From Spirochaetota bacterium (GTDB lineage Bacteria; Spirochaetota; Spirochaetia; Treponematales; UBA12059): a stretch of DNA of 64,000 nucleotides. A program made the translations under genes and the position numbers. The DNA is taken from NCBI GenBank assembly GCA_029547205.1, contig JAKPPT010000072.1, positions 372,001-436,000 on the forward strand. Reading direction: 5' to 3'. Numbering within the stretch: position 1 is the first letter of the stretch; each line of letters opens with the position of its first letter. The notes below the pieces were generated by a model. The model saw only the letters and a program-made list of their open reading frames with translations, searched no databases and had not been told where the DNA came from. Positions 50,945 to 58,986 of this stretch are shown in pieces.

Positions 50945-53515
50945 CTAACTTGAAAGTTTTCGCGAAATCTCCTGGATTTCGTAGACTTCCAGCATATCTC
51001 CTTCTTTGAGATCATTCCAGTTTTCAAGGCTGAGGCCGCATTCAAAACCAGCAGCAACTTCTTTTGCATCATCCTTAAAACGCTTGAGCGATGCAAGCTT
51101 ACCATCGTAGATAACGATGCCATCACGTATAAGCCGTACATTTGCAGTTCGCTTGATTATACCGGAAACCACATAACAACCACCTATAGTACCAACCTTT
51201 GGAACCTTGAAAATAGTGCGAATTTCAACCGTTCCAAGTTCAACTTCTTTCATTTCCGGAGCAAGCATACCTTCCATTGCAAGCTGGATTTCCTCAATTG
51301 CTTTATAGATTATGTTATATTTTCGTATCTCAACCTTTTCCTGATCCGCAAGTTCCTTTGCTTTAGGTGTTGGCCGAACATTAAACCCAATAATGATAGC
51401 ATTGGAAGCACTTGCAAGGTTAACATCAGTTTCATTGATAGCCCCTGCAGAAGCATGAATGACATTAAGCCGTATTTCATCGGTTGATAGCTTAACAAGC
51501 GCATTTTTGAGAGCTTCTACAGAACCGTGGACATCAGCCTTAATGATTACCTTAAGCTCTTTGACATTGCCTTCGCTAATGGTATCATAGAGATTATCGA
51601 GACTGATCTTTTTAAGAGCTCGAGTTTCTTCAAAACGTTTGAGTTCTTGCCGTTTTAGAGAATATGCGCGTGCAACTTTTTCGTTCTCAACAACTTCAAA
51701 GGGATCACCGGCATTAGGTATACCTTCAAAACCTATTACCTCAACCGGCATGGAAGGTGTTGCCTCTTCTATTTTTATGCCCTTATCATTAAAAATTGCT
51801 CGAACTCGTCCAGGATAGATGCCTGCTACAAACGAATCTCCAACACGGAGTGTTCCTTTTTCGATAATGAGCGTTGCAACTATGCCTCTTCCCTGATCAA
51901 TTCGCGATTCTACTACCTTTGCAACTGCCGGACATGAATAGTTTGCCTTTAACTCCATCACTTCTGCGGTGAGGAGCACGCCTTCCAGGAGTTCATCGAT
52001 ACCCTTTTTCTGAAGCGCAGATATCTCAAAATACATGGTCTGTCCGCCCCACTCTTCAGGAACGAGTCCATGATCAGAGAGCTGTGTTTTGATTCTGTCC
52101 GGGTTAGCTTCCGGGAGATCGATTTTGTTGATAGCAACAATGATGGGAACTTCTGCAGCTTTCGCATGGTCGAGAGCCTCGAGCGTCTGTGGCATCACAC
52201 CATCATCAGCTGCAACAACCAAAATAACAATATCAGTAATCTGTGAACCGCGTGCGCGCATTTCTGCAAATGCTGCATGTCCCGGCGTGTCTAGGAAGGT
52301 TATTTTGCCACGCGGGGTTTCAACCTGGTACGCACCAATATGCTGGGTAATTCCGCCGTATTCACCTGCTACAACATTTGTTTTTCTAATAGCATCGAGG
52401 AGCTTTGTTTTACCGTGGTCTACGTGCCCCATTACCGTAACAATTGGCGGCCTGGGTTTTAAATCCTCCGGCCTATCCGCAACTTTTTCGATGAGGGTTT
52501 CTTCGTAAAGTGAAATTATATGCACATCACAACCATATTCACTTGCAAGAATTGTTGCAGTTTCTGCATCAATTTGCTGATTAATGGTTGCCATGTATCC
52601 CATGGACATGAGCTTACCAATAAGCTCATTTGGTTTAAGATTCATTTTCCGTGCAAGATCAGCAACGGTAATTGCTTCCATGATTTCGATAGACTTGGGT
52701 ACAGGATTTGTTTTTTGCTCCTGTGCTTTCTTTTTAATTGCGAGAAGTTTTTCTTCTAGCTCTTCTTCTTTGCTGTAAATCTGCTTTTTAGGCTTTTGCT
52801 GGAAACGCTTGGCGAGCGGCTTCTTTTCTGGAACTGGAAGAGCCGGAGCTGGTGCAGGTTTTCGTGCACCCATTTTATCTTTATTAATAATAAAATGGCT
52901 CTTACTCTCTTTTCGCTGTCCCTGTTGAGTTCTACCCTCACCCTGAGACTGCGAAGCTGAGCCAGAACGTGAACCTTGAGGACGCTGACTTCCCTGATAC
53001 CGTGACGCCTGTCCCTGCGGACGACCTGATGATTCTGAACGTTCACCGGAACTGCGCGGGTAATTTCTGTTATCGCGGTTACCCATGCGCTGCGCTGGTT
53101 TTCCTCTGCCGCCAACCTGTCCAACTACACGCGGACTTCGAGGCTGCTGCGGCTCAGCAGAAGCAGCTTCGGAAGGTTTACCCTGCTTATCCGGAGTAAC
53201 AGGTTTTTCAGCTGTTTGCTGCACACCTGACTGTTCTTGAGCTTTTTCAGTTTGCTCTGTTTGCATAGCCCCAGCCATTGCCGGTGCTGCAGTTTCTTCC
53301 TCAGACTGTTTTGCTATTTCCTCTTGTTCTTTCGACTGTTCAGTATGCTTAGCAACAACTTTCTTTTTAGCTTCCGAAGCTGCACCGGCATGTGTTTTTT
53401 TCTTAACAACCACCACCCTTTTCTTTTCAGAAACAGGTTCAGTTTTATCTTCAGTCTGAACAGTTTTGCTCTGCTTTATAAGCTTTGCTTTTGCTGTATT
53501 TTCTTTCTCATCCAT
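50945..53515 (-). CDS. infB: Translation initiation factor IF-2
   Basis: A GTPase that places initiator tRNA on the ribosome. Of 856 residues, the first 240 are a low-complexity region rich in Glu, Gln, Lys, Ser and Arg with RGG-like patches ([20 protein letters not shown]). The domains follow: an IF2-N segment ([20 protein letters not shown]), then the G domain with [16 protein letters not shown] near residue 355, DTPGHAAF and NKID. The C-terminal fMet-tRNA-binding domain ends at [20 protein letters not shown]. It lies between nusA and rbfA. Confidence 0.97.
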   Translation of the reverse strand: MDEKENTAKAKLIKQSKTVQTEDKTEPVSEKKRVVVVKKKTHAGAASEAKKKVVAKHTEQSKEQEEIAKQSEEETAAPAMAGAMQTEQTEKAQEQSGVQQTAEKPVTPDKQGKPSEAASAEPQQPRSPRVVGQVGGRGKPAQRMGNRDNRNYPRSSGERSESSGRPQGQASRYQGSQRPQGSRSGSASQSQGEGRTQQGQRKESKSHFIINKDKMGARKPAPAPALPVPEKKPLAKRFQQKPKKQIYSKEEELEEKLLAIKKKAQEQKTNPVPKSIEIMEAITVADLARKMNLKPNELIGKLMSMGYMATINQQIDAETATILASEYGCDVHIISLYEETLIEKVADRPEDLKPRPPIVTVMGHVDHGKTKLLDAIRKTNVVAGEYGGITQHIGAYQVETPRGKITFLDTPGHAAFAEMRARGSQITDIVILVVAADDGVMPQTLEALDHAKAAEVPIIVAINKIDLPEANPDRIKTQLSDHGLVPEEWGGQTMYFEISALQKKGIDELLEGVLLTAEVMELKANYSCPAVAKVVESRIDQGRGIVATLIIEKGTLRVGDSFVAGIYPGRVRAIFNDKGIKIEEATPSMPVEVIGFEGIPNAGDPFEVVENEKVARAYSLKRQELKRFEETRALKKISLDNLYDTISEGNVKELKVIIKADVHGSVEALKNALVKLSTDEIRLNVIHASAGAINETDVNLASASNAIIIGFNVRPTPKAKELADQEKVEIRKYNIIYKAIEEIQLAMEGMLAPEMKEVELGTVEIRTIFKVPKVGTIGGCYVVSGIIKRTANVRLIRDGIVIYDGKLASLKRFKDDAKEVAAGFECGLSLENWNDLKEGDMLEVYEIQEISRKLSS

Positions 53516-53530
53516 ACGTTTCTATCACCT

Positions 53531-54964
53531 TTATTCTTCATCCGGAGTTTCATCGTCTTCATATTCAAAAGCCAGCTCTACTCCGCACTGAGGACAGTGT
53601 GTCATTTCAGGAGTAATCCTTGCATGACATTCAGGACATTCATACTCTTCTTCTTCGGAAACTTCTTCTTCTGAAATTTCTTCTTCTATAATTTCAACAT
53701 TTTCTTCGATAATTGCACGTACAGCATCAATCTGTTCCTGTTTTAGACCGGGAATTGCAAGCAGTTCCTCTTCATCCTTTTCAAGGAACTCTTCAATAAG
53801 CTCGATGCCATGCTCAGCAAGAAGCGCAACTGTATCCATATCAACATCAGGAAGTTCAGAAAGCTTAACAATTTCTTCTTCCTGTTCCTCAAACAAGTTC
53901 GATGCCATTTTACGTGCATGAGCACCAATATCAAGTTCTTTGAACTGCTCTTCTGTCTTAACATCGATCGTCCAGTCACAGAGCCTGTTTGCAAGGCGGA
54001 CATTGAGTCCCTGCTTGCCGATTGCTATAGAGAACTGCTCATCACTGACAACTGCGAGTGCCTGCCGTTTTGCTTCATCGAGCACATACACATCAAGCAC
54101 AGTGGCTGGAAGTAAAGCATTTTTAATAAACTTTTCTGGGTTTGGATCGTAGCGTAAAATATCGATTTTCTCGCCTTCAAGTTCCTTAATGATATTCTGA
54201 ATTCGAATACCCTTGAGTCCCACGCAGGCACCAACGGGATCGACATCCTCCCGACGTGAATAAACAGCGATTTTGGTTCGATAACCGGGCTCGCGAACAA
54301 TTTTGTACACTTCAACCGTTTTATCATATACTTCTGGCACCTCGAGTTCCAGTATTTTTTGTACAAACTCTGGATGCGTTCGCGAAAGTACGATTTGCGG
54401 ATTGGTCTTATTCACTTCAGCAATCAATGCTTTAATCCGGTCACCAGGCCGGTACACTTCCAGCGGTGACTGATACTTCTTGGGGAAATACCCTTCTGCT
54501 TTACCTAAATCAACGTAAATGTTGCCATTCTTCTCACGCTGATAGTATCCGATTACGATCTCACCCAGCTTTGCATGAAAATCGGCATAGAGTGCATCGC
54601 GGGTAATTTCCTTAAACGATTGCCGGGTGGTCTGCTTGGCAAGCATTACCGACTGTAAATCAAATTCTTTAAGATCGATAGGTATTTCAAGAATATCTCC
54701 AATTTCTGCCTCAGGAGCATACTCCCGTGCTTCATCAAGCTCAATTTCCAACACCGGATCTTCAGCTTCCTGCACGATTAGTTTTTTTGAAAAAACCTCA
54801 ACGCCGTCATAATTATCTTTAAACCGAATGATGATATTCTCTGCTGTTCCAAAACGTTTTTTATATGCTGCGGTAAGAGAATCTTTAATTGTCTGCAGTA
54901 CAAGTTCCTCTGAGATTCCCTTTTCCTGCATAATCTGGCGTATAGCCTCAGCCATTCCTGCCAT
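53531..54964 (-). CDS. nusA: Transcription factor NusA with C-terminal zinc ribbon
   Basis: Binds RNA polymerase and nascent RNA to control pausing, termination and antitermination. The 477-aa protein has an N-terminal RNAP-binding domain (MAEAIRQIMQEKGISEELVL), an S1 domain and two KH domains (DPVGACVGLKGIRIQNIIKE, SIAIGKQGLNVRLANRL). A short helix-hairpin-helix repeat (IPGLKQEQIDAVRAI) follows. The last 60 residues are unusual: an acidic run, then a zinc-ribbon-like CPECHARITPEMTHCPQCGV and another acidic tail. ATG 54964 has GGAGG 11 bases upstream. It overlaps rimP's stop region. The operon leader contains a terminator it may influence. Confidence 0.94.
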   Translation of the reverse strand: MAGMAEAIRQIMQEKGISEELVLQTIKDSLTAAYKKRFGTAENIIIRFKDNYDGVEVFSKKLIVQEAEDPVLEIELDEAREYAPEAEIGDILEIPIDLKEFDLQSVMLAKQTTRQSFKEITRDALYADFHAKLGEIVIGYYQREKNGNIYVDLGKAEGYFPKKYQSPLEVYRPGDRIKALIAEVNKTNPQIVLSRTHPEFVQKILELEVPEVYDKTVEVYKIVREPGYRTKIAVYSRREDVDPVGACVGLKGIRIQNIIKELEGEKIDILRYDPNPEKFIKNALLPATVLDVYVLDEAKRQALAVVSDEQFSIAIGKQGLNVRLANRLCDWTIDVKTEEQFKELDIGAHARKMASNLFEEQEEEIVKLSELPDVDMDTVALLAEHGIELIEEFLEKDEEELLAIPGLKQEQIDAVRAIIEENVEIIEEEISEEEVSEEEEYECPECHARITPEMTHCPQCGVELAFEYEDDETPDEE

Positions 54965-54965
54965 A

Positions 54966-55439
54966 TTAGTGTGTACCTCCTGCATTATGCTCACTGTAAT
55001 CGGAAAAAAGGCTTGCTCTGGCAATTACCTCGAAAGGAAGTGCTAATTCCTCATTCCCAGATTGTAGAAAAACCTGTGTGGTATCAGCTCCGAGCAGTGT
55101 ACCAATACTCACAAGCCCATTTTTTTGTATGACTTTTATAACCTTACCCTTGAATATACCATATTCCTCAGGTGATTTGAACACCCTGTCAAGTCCCGGT
55201 GAAGATACCTCGATAAAGAGGTGCTCATCATCACAATGAAACCAAGAAAGCAGTATTGGCTGCACAATCCAGTATACTTTTGAACAATCATCGGTACTGA
55301 TGCCCGAATCTTTGTATATGGTTATATAAGCACGAACCGATGATTTCTTTTGAAGAAATTTTGCCTCAACCAGTATAAAACCAGCTGTTTCTATTGAGGC
55401 CTGTAACGTTTTGTGCAACGGTTCAAAGCCCTGCTGCAT
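54966..55439 (-). CDS. rimP: Ribosome maturation factor RimP
   Basis: A 157-aa factor for 30S assembly. GFILVEAKFLQKKSSVRAYI and SGISTDDCSKVYWIVQP are followed by LFIEVSSPGLDRVFKSPEEY, the family signature. ATG 55439 follows GGGGAGATACC. It is the first gene of the long operon, and an intrinsic terminator-like hairpin sits 23 bases upstream. nusA begins within 2 bases of its stop. Confidence 0.93.
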   Translation of the reverse strand: MQQGFEPLHKTLQASIETAGFILVEAKFLQKKSSVRAYITIYKDSGISTDDCSKVYWIVQPILLSWFHCDDEHLFIEVSSPGLDRVFKSPEEYGIFKGKVIKVIQKNGLVSIGTLLGADTTQVFLQSGNEELALPFEVIARASLFSDYSEHNAGGTH

Positions 55440-55461
55440 GGTATCTCCCCACAATAGTCCT

Positions 55462-55511
55462 TAAAAAAAGAAGAGTCGCTCCTCACGACTCTTCTTACCT
55501 ATTAAAGAATC
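55462..55511 (-). terminator. Leader terminator of the rimP-nusA operon, with possible antiterminator
   Basis: On the minus strand AAGAAGAGTCG pairs with CGACTCTTCTT (55486-55496 with 55468-55478), an 11-bp stem with a 7-base loop and a run of seven T. It lies after the promoter and before rimP, so it can attenuate the operon. Earlier leader bases GATTCTTT (55504-55511) can pair with GAAGAGTC (55487-55494) over 8 bp with two G-U pairs, which would break the terminator stem. Confidence 0.7.
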
Positions 55512-55526
55512 TTAATGTCTGGTTAA

Positions 55527-55555
55527 TGTATACTATATTTAAAGCAAAACGTCAA
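55527..55555 (-). promoter_or_regulatory. Promoter of the rimP-nusA-infB operon
   Basis: On the minus strand TTGACG (55550-55555), a 17-bp spacer and TATACA (55527-55532). Transcription should begin near 55520, giving a leader of about 80 bases with the attenuator hairpin. Confidence 0.6.
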
Positions 55556-55599
55556 GTATAAAGAATCAGCACTGAAGACGTCCATCAGATATACAGTTA

Positions 55600-55630
55600 A
55601 TCAGCGATGCGAGACTGGCGTGATTCGAAC
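55600..55630 (-). other. Possible degenerate tRNA 3' fragment
   Basis: On the minus strand the stretch CTGGTTCGAATCACGCCAG contains the tRNA T-loop consensus GGTTCGAATC, and a CTCGCA end follows. The expected T-stem does not pair fully, and no D-arm or anticodon arm can be found upstream. It may be a remnant from an integration event next to vapBC, or chance. Confidence 0.25.
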
Positions 55631-55704
55631 CAGGAGCGTTGCGATTACGTATCAATTTTAACAAGAGGCATTGTCAGGTTAAAACGATTGCTGGCACTTT
55701 ACAA

Positions 55705-56100
55705 TTATATTGTTTCTATTCCTAGTTCTTTCGCAATGTCTTTCAGTATTTTATCCTGTGTTATTAGAATCGCACCATTCCGCCTGGCAATTGTCAGATA
55801 GAGAACATCATAGACAGAATAATCTATTCGAATACTCTCGATGAAAGATTCCTGATTATTCTCAGTAATATCAATGTATTCATCAATAAGATTAAGGCAG
55901 TACTGCAGCCTTTGGAGTGCAACATCTTTAGTTAAAAGCTTTGCTCTTACATACTTCCATAAAACATTGGCTACTTCTGCTTTATATAAATCTGATGTAA
56001 TAACTCTTGACGCTTGCTCTAATAAATCTTCATATTTCTGTAAATCATCTCTTCCTAACCCTATTTCAATTCCTGCACTAGCATCGAGAACTACCATCAT
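55705..56100 (-). CDS. vapC: VapC-type PIN toxin
   Basis: A 131-aa PIN-domain ribonuclease, the toxin of a type II toxin-antitoxin pair. The four acidic metal ligands are in VVLDASAG (near residue 6), YKAEVANVLWKY (near 41), YSVYDVLYLTIAR (near 96) and LITQDKILK (near 114). Its start overlaps the vapB stop by 4 bases. RNA target unknown. The module sits in a gene-poor patch between the nusA operon and murI, consistent with acquisition. Confidence 0.92.
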   Translation of the reverse strand: MMVVLDASAGIEIGLGRDDLQKYEDLLEQASRVITSDLYKAEVANVLWKYVRAKLLTKDVALQRLQYCLNLIDEYIDITENNQESFIESIRIDYSVYDVLYLTIARRNGAILITQDKILKDIAKELGIETI

Positions 56101-56342
56101 CTTTCACGATCCTCACGAATGAGAGCTGCTGGATCGGGAAATGCTTGTACATCTTTTATAGGATTGCTGTGAATCTCAGCGAGAATTCGTTTCCTGCGAG
56201 ATTGTCTGCTTTCTTTGTAGTTTAAGGCTCTCTTTAGCAAAACTATGGTTTCTTGTGCGATGCTACGATTTTCCTGCTCTGCAATATCTGCTAAAGTCTT
56301 ATATAAGTCTTCTGGCATATCTCTCACTTGAAGTAAAGGCAT
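56097..56342 (-). CDS. vapB: VapB/FitA-like antitoxin
   Basis: An 81-aa antitoxin with an N-terminal ribbon-helix-helix DNA-binding domain (LLQVRDMPEDLYKTLADIAE, then QENRSIAQETIVLL). A basic linker (YKESRQSRRKRILAE) and an acidic C-terminal tail (FPDPAALIREDRER) that would wrap the toxin follow. AGGAGG lies 6 bases before the ATG, and a perfect palindrome upstream is its probable operator. Expressed before and coupled with vapC. Confidence 0.9.
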   Translation of the reverse strand: MPLLQVRDMPEDLYKTLADIAEQENRSIAQETIVLLKRALNYKESRQSRRKRILAEIHSNPIKDVQAFPDPAALIREDRER

Positions 56343-56352
56343 ACGTTCCTCC

Positions 56353-56382
56353 TGTATGCAAATTTACTTCAATTTGCATACA
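56353..56382. promoter_or_regulatory. Palindromic operator upstream of vapB
   Basis: TGTATGCAAATT and AATTTGCATACA form a perfect 12-bp inverted repeat around TACTTC. It begins 10 bases upstream of the vapB ATG and overlaps its ribosome site on one side. Size and spacing suit two ribbon-helix-helix dimers, so autorepression by VapBC is likely. Confidence 0.7.
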
Positions 56383-56440
56383 AAATCAACGTATTTTCGT
56401 GACTAAAGGTGAATTGGCTCTAAATTAATTGCTATATGTT

Positions 56441-56638
56441 TTAGTATTCAATTATAACTTTTATTTTATCAATGAATTCGTCAATAATTTCTGATTTGAA
56501 TTTTTCAATATATTCAACATTCCTAATTTTTCAATCCAGACTCTTGTTTTGGTCACATAATACGCATCCTTGTATGTTTTTCCCTATCACTTTTACTTCA
56601 AAAGGATAACCGTCACAACGGTTCTCATATTTAGTCCC
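56441..56638 (-). pseudogene. Decayed ORF, unknown
   Basis: A frame of 66 codons that reads like protein but has no start codon and one in-frame TGA after residue 35. The first part includes RCDGYPFEVKVIGKNIQGCV with a second CxxC; the second part (EKFKSEIIDEFIDKIKVIIE) is helical. I cannot name a family. It is probably the 3' remnant of an inserted gene, in the same gap as vapBC. The rest of 56383-56784 shows only an AACCGT/ACGGTT palindrome at 56608-56623. Confidence 0.35.
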
Positions 56639-56784
56639 TTACCGTGAGGATACAGTATGTATATCACTCATCAAGTATACAATGCATAAAAATAGTAGTA
56701 TATAGTGTATTGTTGAGAAATATCCTTACCCAAAATTGTTGTGATACATTTGTGCACAAAATTCGTGACACTAGAATCACTTTA

Positions 56785-56813
56785 TTGATTTATTTCAGGT
56801 TTCGGATTACTAT
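56785..56813 (+). promoter_or_regulatory. Promoter of the Cys-rich protein gene, probably leaderless
   Basis: TTGATT (56785-56790), a 17-bp spacer and TACTAT (56808-56813). The -10 box ends 7 bases before ATG 56821 and there is no ribosome site. Confidence 0.5.
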
Positions 56814-56820
56814 AGCCACT

Positions 56821-57081
56821 ATGTGTTATTTTTGTTCAAATGCACTGCCTGAACATATTGGGTTTAGAGATGAATGCTCCTCATGCAGACGACCCTTACA
56901 CTGCTGCAAAAACTGCATGTTCTTTAAGCCAGGTGCATATCATGATTGCGCTGAGCCTCAGGCTGATTTCGTTCAGGATAAAGAAGGCATGAATTTTTGT
57001 GAATACTTTAAGCCGGGAACTACAACGGTAAAACCCAGTACCGATGATGCAAAAAAGAAGTTTAATGATTTGTTTTCATAA
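56821..57081 (+). CDS. Small Cys-rich, probably zinc-binding protein
   Basis: An 86-aa protein with ten cysteines in its first 63 residues, in CYFCSN, CSSCRRPLHCCKNC, HDCAEP and NFCEYF, consistent with one or two structural zinc sites. The C-terminus is charged (KPSTDDAKKKFNDLFS). I do not recognise the family. I place the start at ATG 56821; a frame running upstream to 56644 is low-complexity and has no site. It lies 21 bp before murI, probably in one transcript. Confidence 0.75.
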   Translation: MCYFCSNALPEHIGFRDECSSCRRPLHCCKNCMFFKPGAYHDCAEPQADFVQDKEGMNFCEYFKPGTTTVKPSTDDAKKKFNDLFS

Positions 57082-57102
57082 TAACACTATCCGCGGAAGA
57101 AA

Positions 57103-57999
57103 ATGGTAAAAGAGACACCTACTCAAAAAAGAGCACCTATTCTCTATTTTGATTCTGGTATTGGAGGCATTCCTTACGCGGTACATGCAATGAACGCTCT
57201 GCCGCAAGAAACGATTGTGTACCTTGCCGATCGTGCCGGATTCCCGTATGGAACTAAAAGCCCCGATGCTGTGAAACATGCTGTGTTTAGTGCGCTCGAT
57301 CGAGCAATCGAAAAGTTTAAACCCAAAGTAATTGTGATAGCATGCAATACAGCAACCGAAATTGCAATTCATGCGGTACGGGAGCGCTATCCTGCTATAC
57401 CCATCATCGGTACCGTGCCAGCAATTAAACCTGCTGCAGAACAAACACGTAAAGGACGAATCGCTGTAATTGCAACAAACCGTGCTGTCAATGAACCCTA
57501 TCTCGATACGCTCGTTGCACAGCATGCTGGTGGTTGTGCACTGCTCAAGCTTGGAGCAAGCCCGCTCGTGTCATGGATTGAAACCTCACTCCTCACAGCG
57601 AGCAATGAGGAAAAGATGCTCATGCTTGAACCGTATTTCAAACAAGTTCGGAGCTTTGATGCCGACATGCTCGTGCTTGGCTGCACGCATTTTCTGCACA
57701 TGTATAAAGAATTTATCAGTGCTGGGAAACCAGACATCACCATTATCGATTCTCAAAATGGCATCACAAAGAGACTTATGCATATTCTCGAAACCTACAA
57801 TTTGCATAGCGAAGCACCGCATGTTTTGAGCTCTTCGAGCGCTACGAATACGTCACAGGCTGATGAACTACGCGCAGCGTCAATCGAAGTTTCCACTAAT
57901 AAGCACACATTCTGGGTTACGGGCGCAGAACCTGTAGAAGACCGATACCGCCAGTTTGCGAGTATGTACGGATTTATCTATAAAGGTGTTCTTTCATGA
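57103..57999 (+). CDS. murI: Glutamate racemase
   Basis: Makes D-glutamate for peptidoglycan. The 298-aa protein has both catalytic cysteines, in VIACNTATEIAIHAV near residue 86 and LGCTHFLHM near 192. YFDSGIGGIPYAVHAMNALP and YLADRAGFPYGTKSP are the substrate-binding regions. GCGGAAGAAA precedes the ATG. Its stop overlaps rsgA by 4 bases. The Cys-rich gene lies upstream. Confidence 0.95.
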   Translation: MVKETPTQKRAPILYFDSGIGGIPYAVHAMNALPQETIVYLADRAGFPYGTKSPDAVKHAVFSALDRAIEKFKPKVIVIACNTATEIAIHAVRERYPAIPIIGTVPAIKPAAEQTRKGRIAVIATNRAVNEPYLDTLVAQHAGGCALLKLGASPLVSWIETSLLTASNEEKMLMLEPYFKQVRSFDADMLVLGCTHFLHMYKEFISAGKPDITIIDSQNGITKRLMHILETYNLHSEAPHVLSSSSATNTSQADELRAASIEVSTNKHTFWVTGAEPVEDRYRQFASMYGFIYKGVLS

Positions 58000-58961
58000 C
58001 CGGCACTGTACTCATCGGAGCTAACAACCGATTTCTTGTCAAAACCGAACAGGGCATTGTGAGCTGCACCTTCAAAGGAAAAAAACTTAAAACCGATGAA
58101 CAGGCTTACAACACGCTTGCTCCGGGAGATATCGTCGAACTTGTGCCCGTGGATAGCGAAACAGGACTCATAACAAAGCTGCTACCGCGCCGCTCGCTCT
58201 TCTGGCGCTATAACGAAAAGGGAAAAGCTAAACAGGCTATAGCAGCCAATATCGATGTAGTCATCTGCGTGAGCAGCACCGGCATGCCGCCATGGCGGCC
58301 TCGATTTATCGATAGAGTTTCCGTGCTCGCAGAGATGAACGAACTCCCGCTCCTTATCATTTTAAACAAGTGCGATCTTCCTGTAGCTCCCGAAATCCTT
58401 GAGCGGCTCACGCACTATGAGTCACTGGGGTTTGCTACGATGCAGACAAGTATTTATAACGAGGACAGCATCGAAAGGCTCAGACGCTACATTCAGGGAA
58501 AAACTGCTGCATGTATTGGCCAGTCGGGGGTCGGGAAATCGTCACTCATCAATGCACTAGAGCCGGGACTGGATTTTGAGATAGGAGATATCTGCGAAAA
58601 GTATGAGCGGGGCCGCCATACGACTGTTGCGGCTGTGTGTGCCCAGCTAGCGGATAGTACAACAGCTATTATTGACACACCTGGTATTCGCCGATTAGCC
58701 CTCCGTTACATTAATCCGCTTGAACTCTCCTGGTACTTTCCAGAAATGCACAAACTCTATGGTGCCTGCAAGCTCGGAGCACGCTGTACCCATCTCCATG
58801 AAAACGGCTGCGCAGTACGCGACGCACTTGCATCTGGCAGTATTCATCCCGATCGATACCAGAGCTACACAAGCATCTGGTATGAGCTTACCGCATCAAA
58901 AGAATATGCAAAGAAAACAGGAAAGCCGCAACACTATAGTAACTACGAAGACGATGAGTAA
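57996..58961 (+). CDS. rsgA: Ribosome small-subunit GTPase RsgA
   Basis: A circularly permuted GTPase that proofreads the 30S decoding centre. The 321-aa protein has an N-terminal OB-fold (residues 1-70), and then the motifs in permuted order: ILNKCDLP (G4) near residue 110, GQSGVGKSSLINAL (G1) near 173 and DTPGIRRLAL (G3) near 228. The zinc site CKLGARCTHLHENGC lies near 265. It is coupled to murI and followed 25 bp later by mutS2. Confidence 0.95.
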   Translation: MTGTVLIGANNRFLVKTEQGIVSCTFKGKKLKTDEQAYNTLAPGDIVELVPVDSETGLITKLLPRRSLFWRYNEKGKAKQAIAANIDVVICVSSTGMPPWRPRFIDRVSVLAEMNELPLLIILNKCDLPVAPEILERLTHYESLGFATMQTSIYNEDSIERLRRYIQGKTAACIGQSGVGKSSLINALEPGLDFEIGDICEKYERGRHTTVAAVCAQLADSTTAIIDTPGIRRLALRYINPLELSWYFPEMHKLYGACKLGARCTHLHENGCAVRDALASGSIHPDRYQSYTSIWYELTASKEYAKKTGKPQHYSNYEDDE

Positions 58962-58986
58962 TATTATTTTCACAACAGGATAACCC

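Noticed and set aside
55600-55680. A complete tRNA gene
   Set aside because: Only a T-loop-like piece is present; D-arm, anticodon arm and a proper T-stem are missing.
56644-56820. N-terminal extension of the Cys-rich protein
   Set aside because: The upstream part is hydrophobic low-complexity sequence containing the promoter; ATG 56821 at the -10 position is the better start.
57076-57525. Minus-strand frame of 149 codons antisense to murI
   Set aside because: Cys- and Phe-rich shadow of murI; no start signal.
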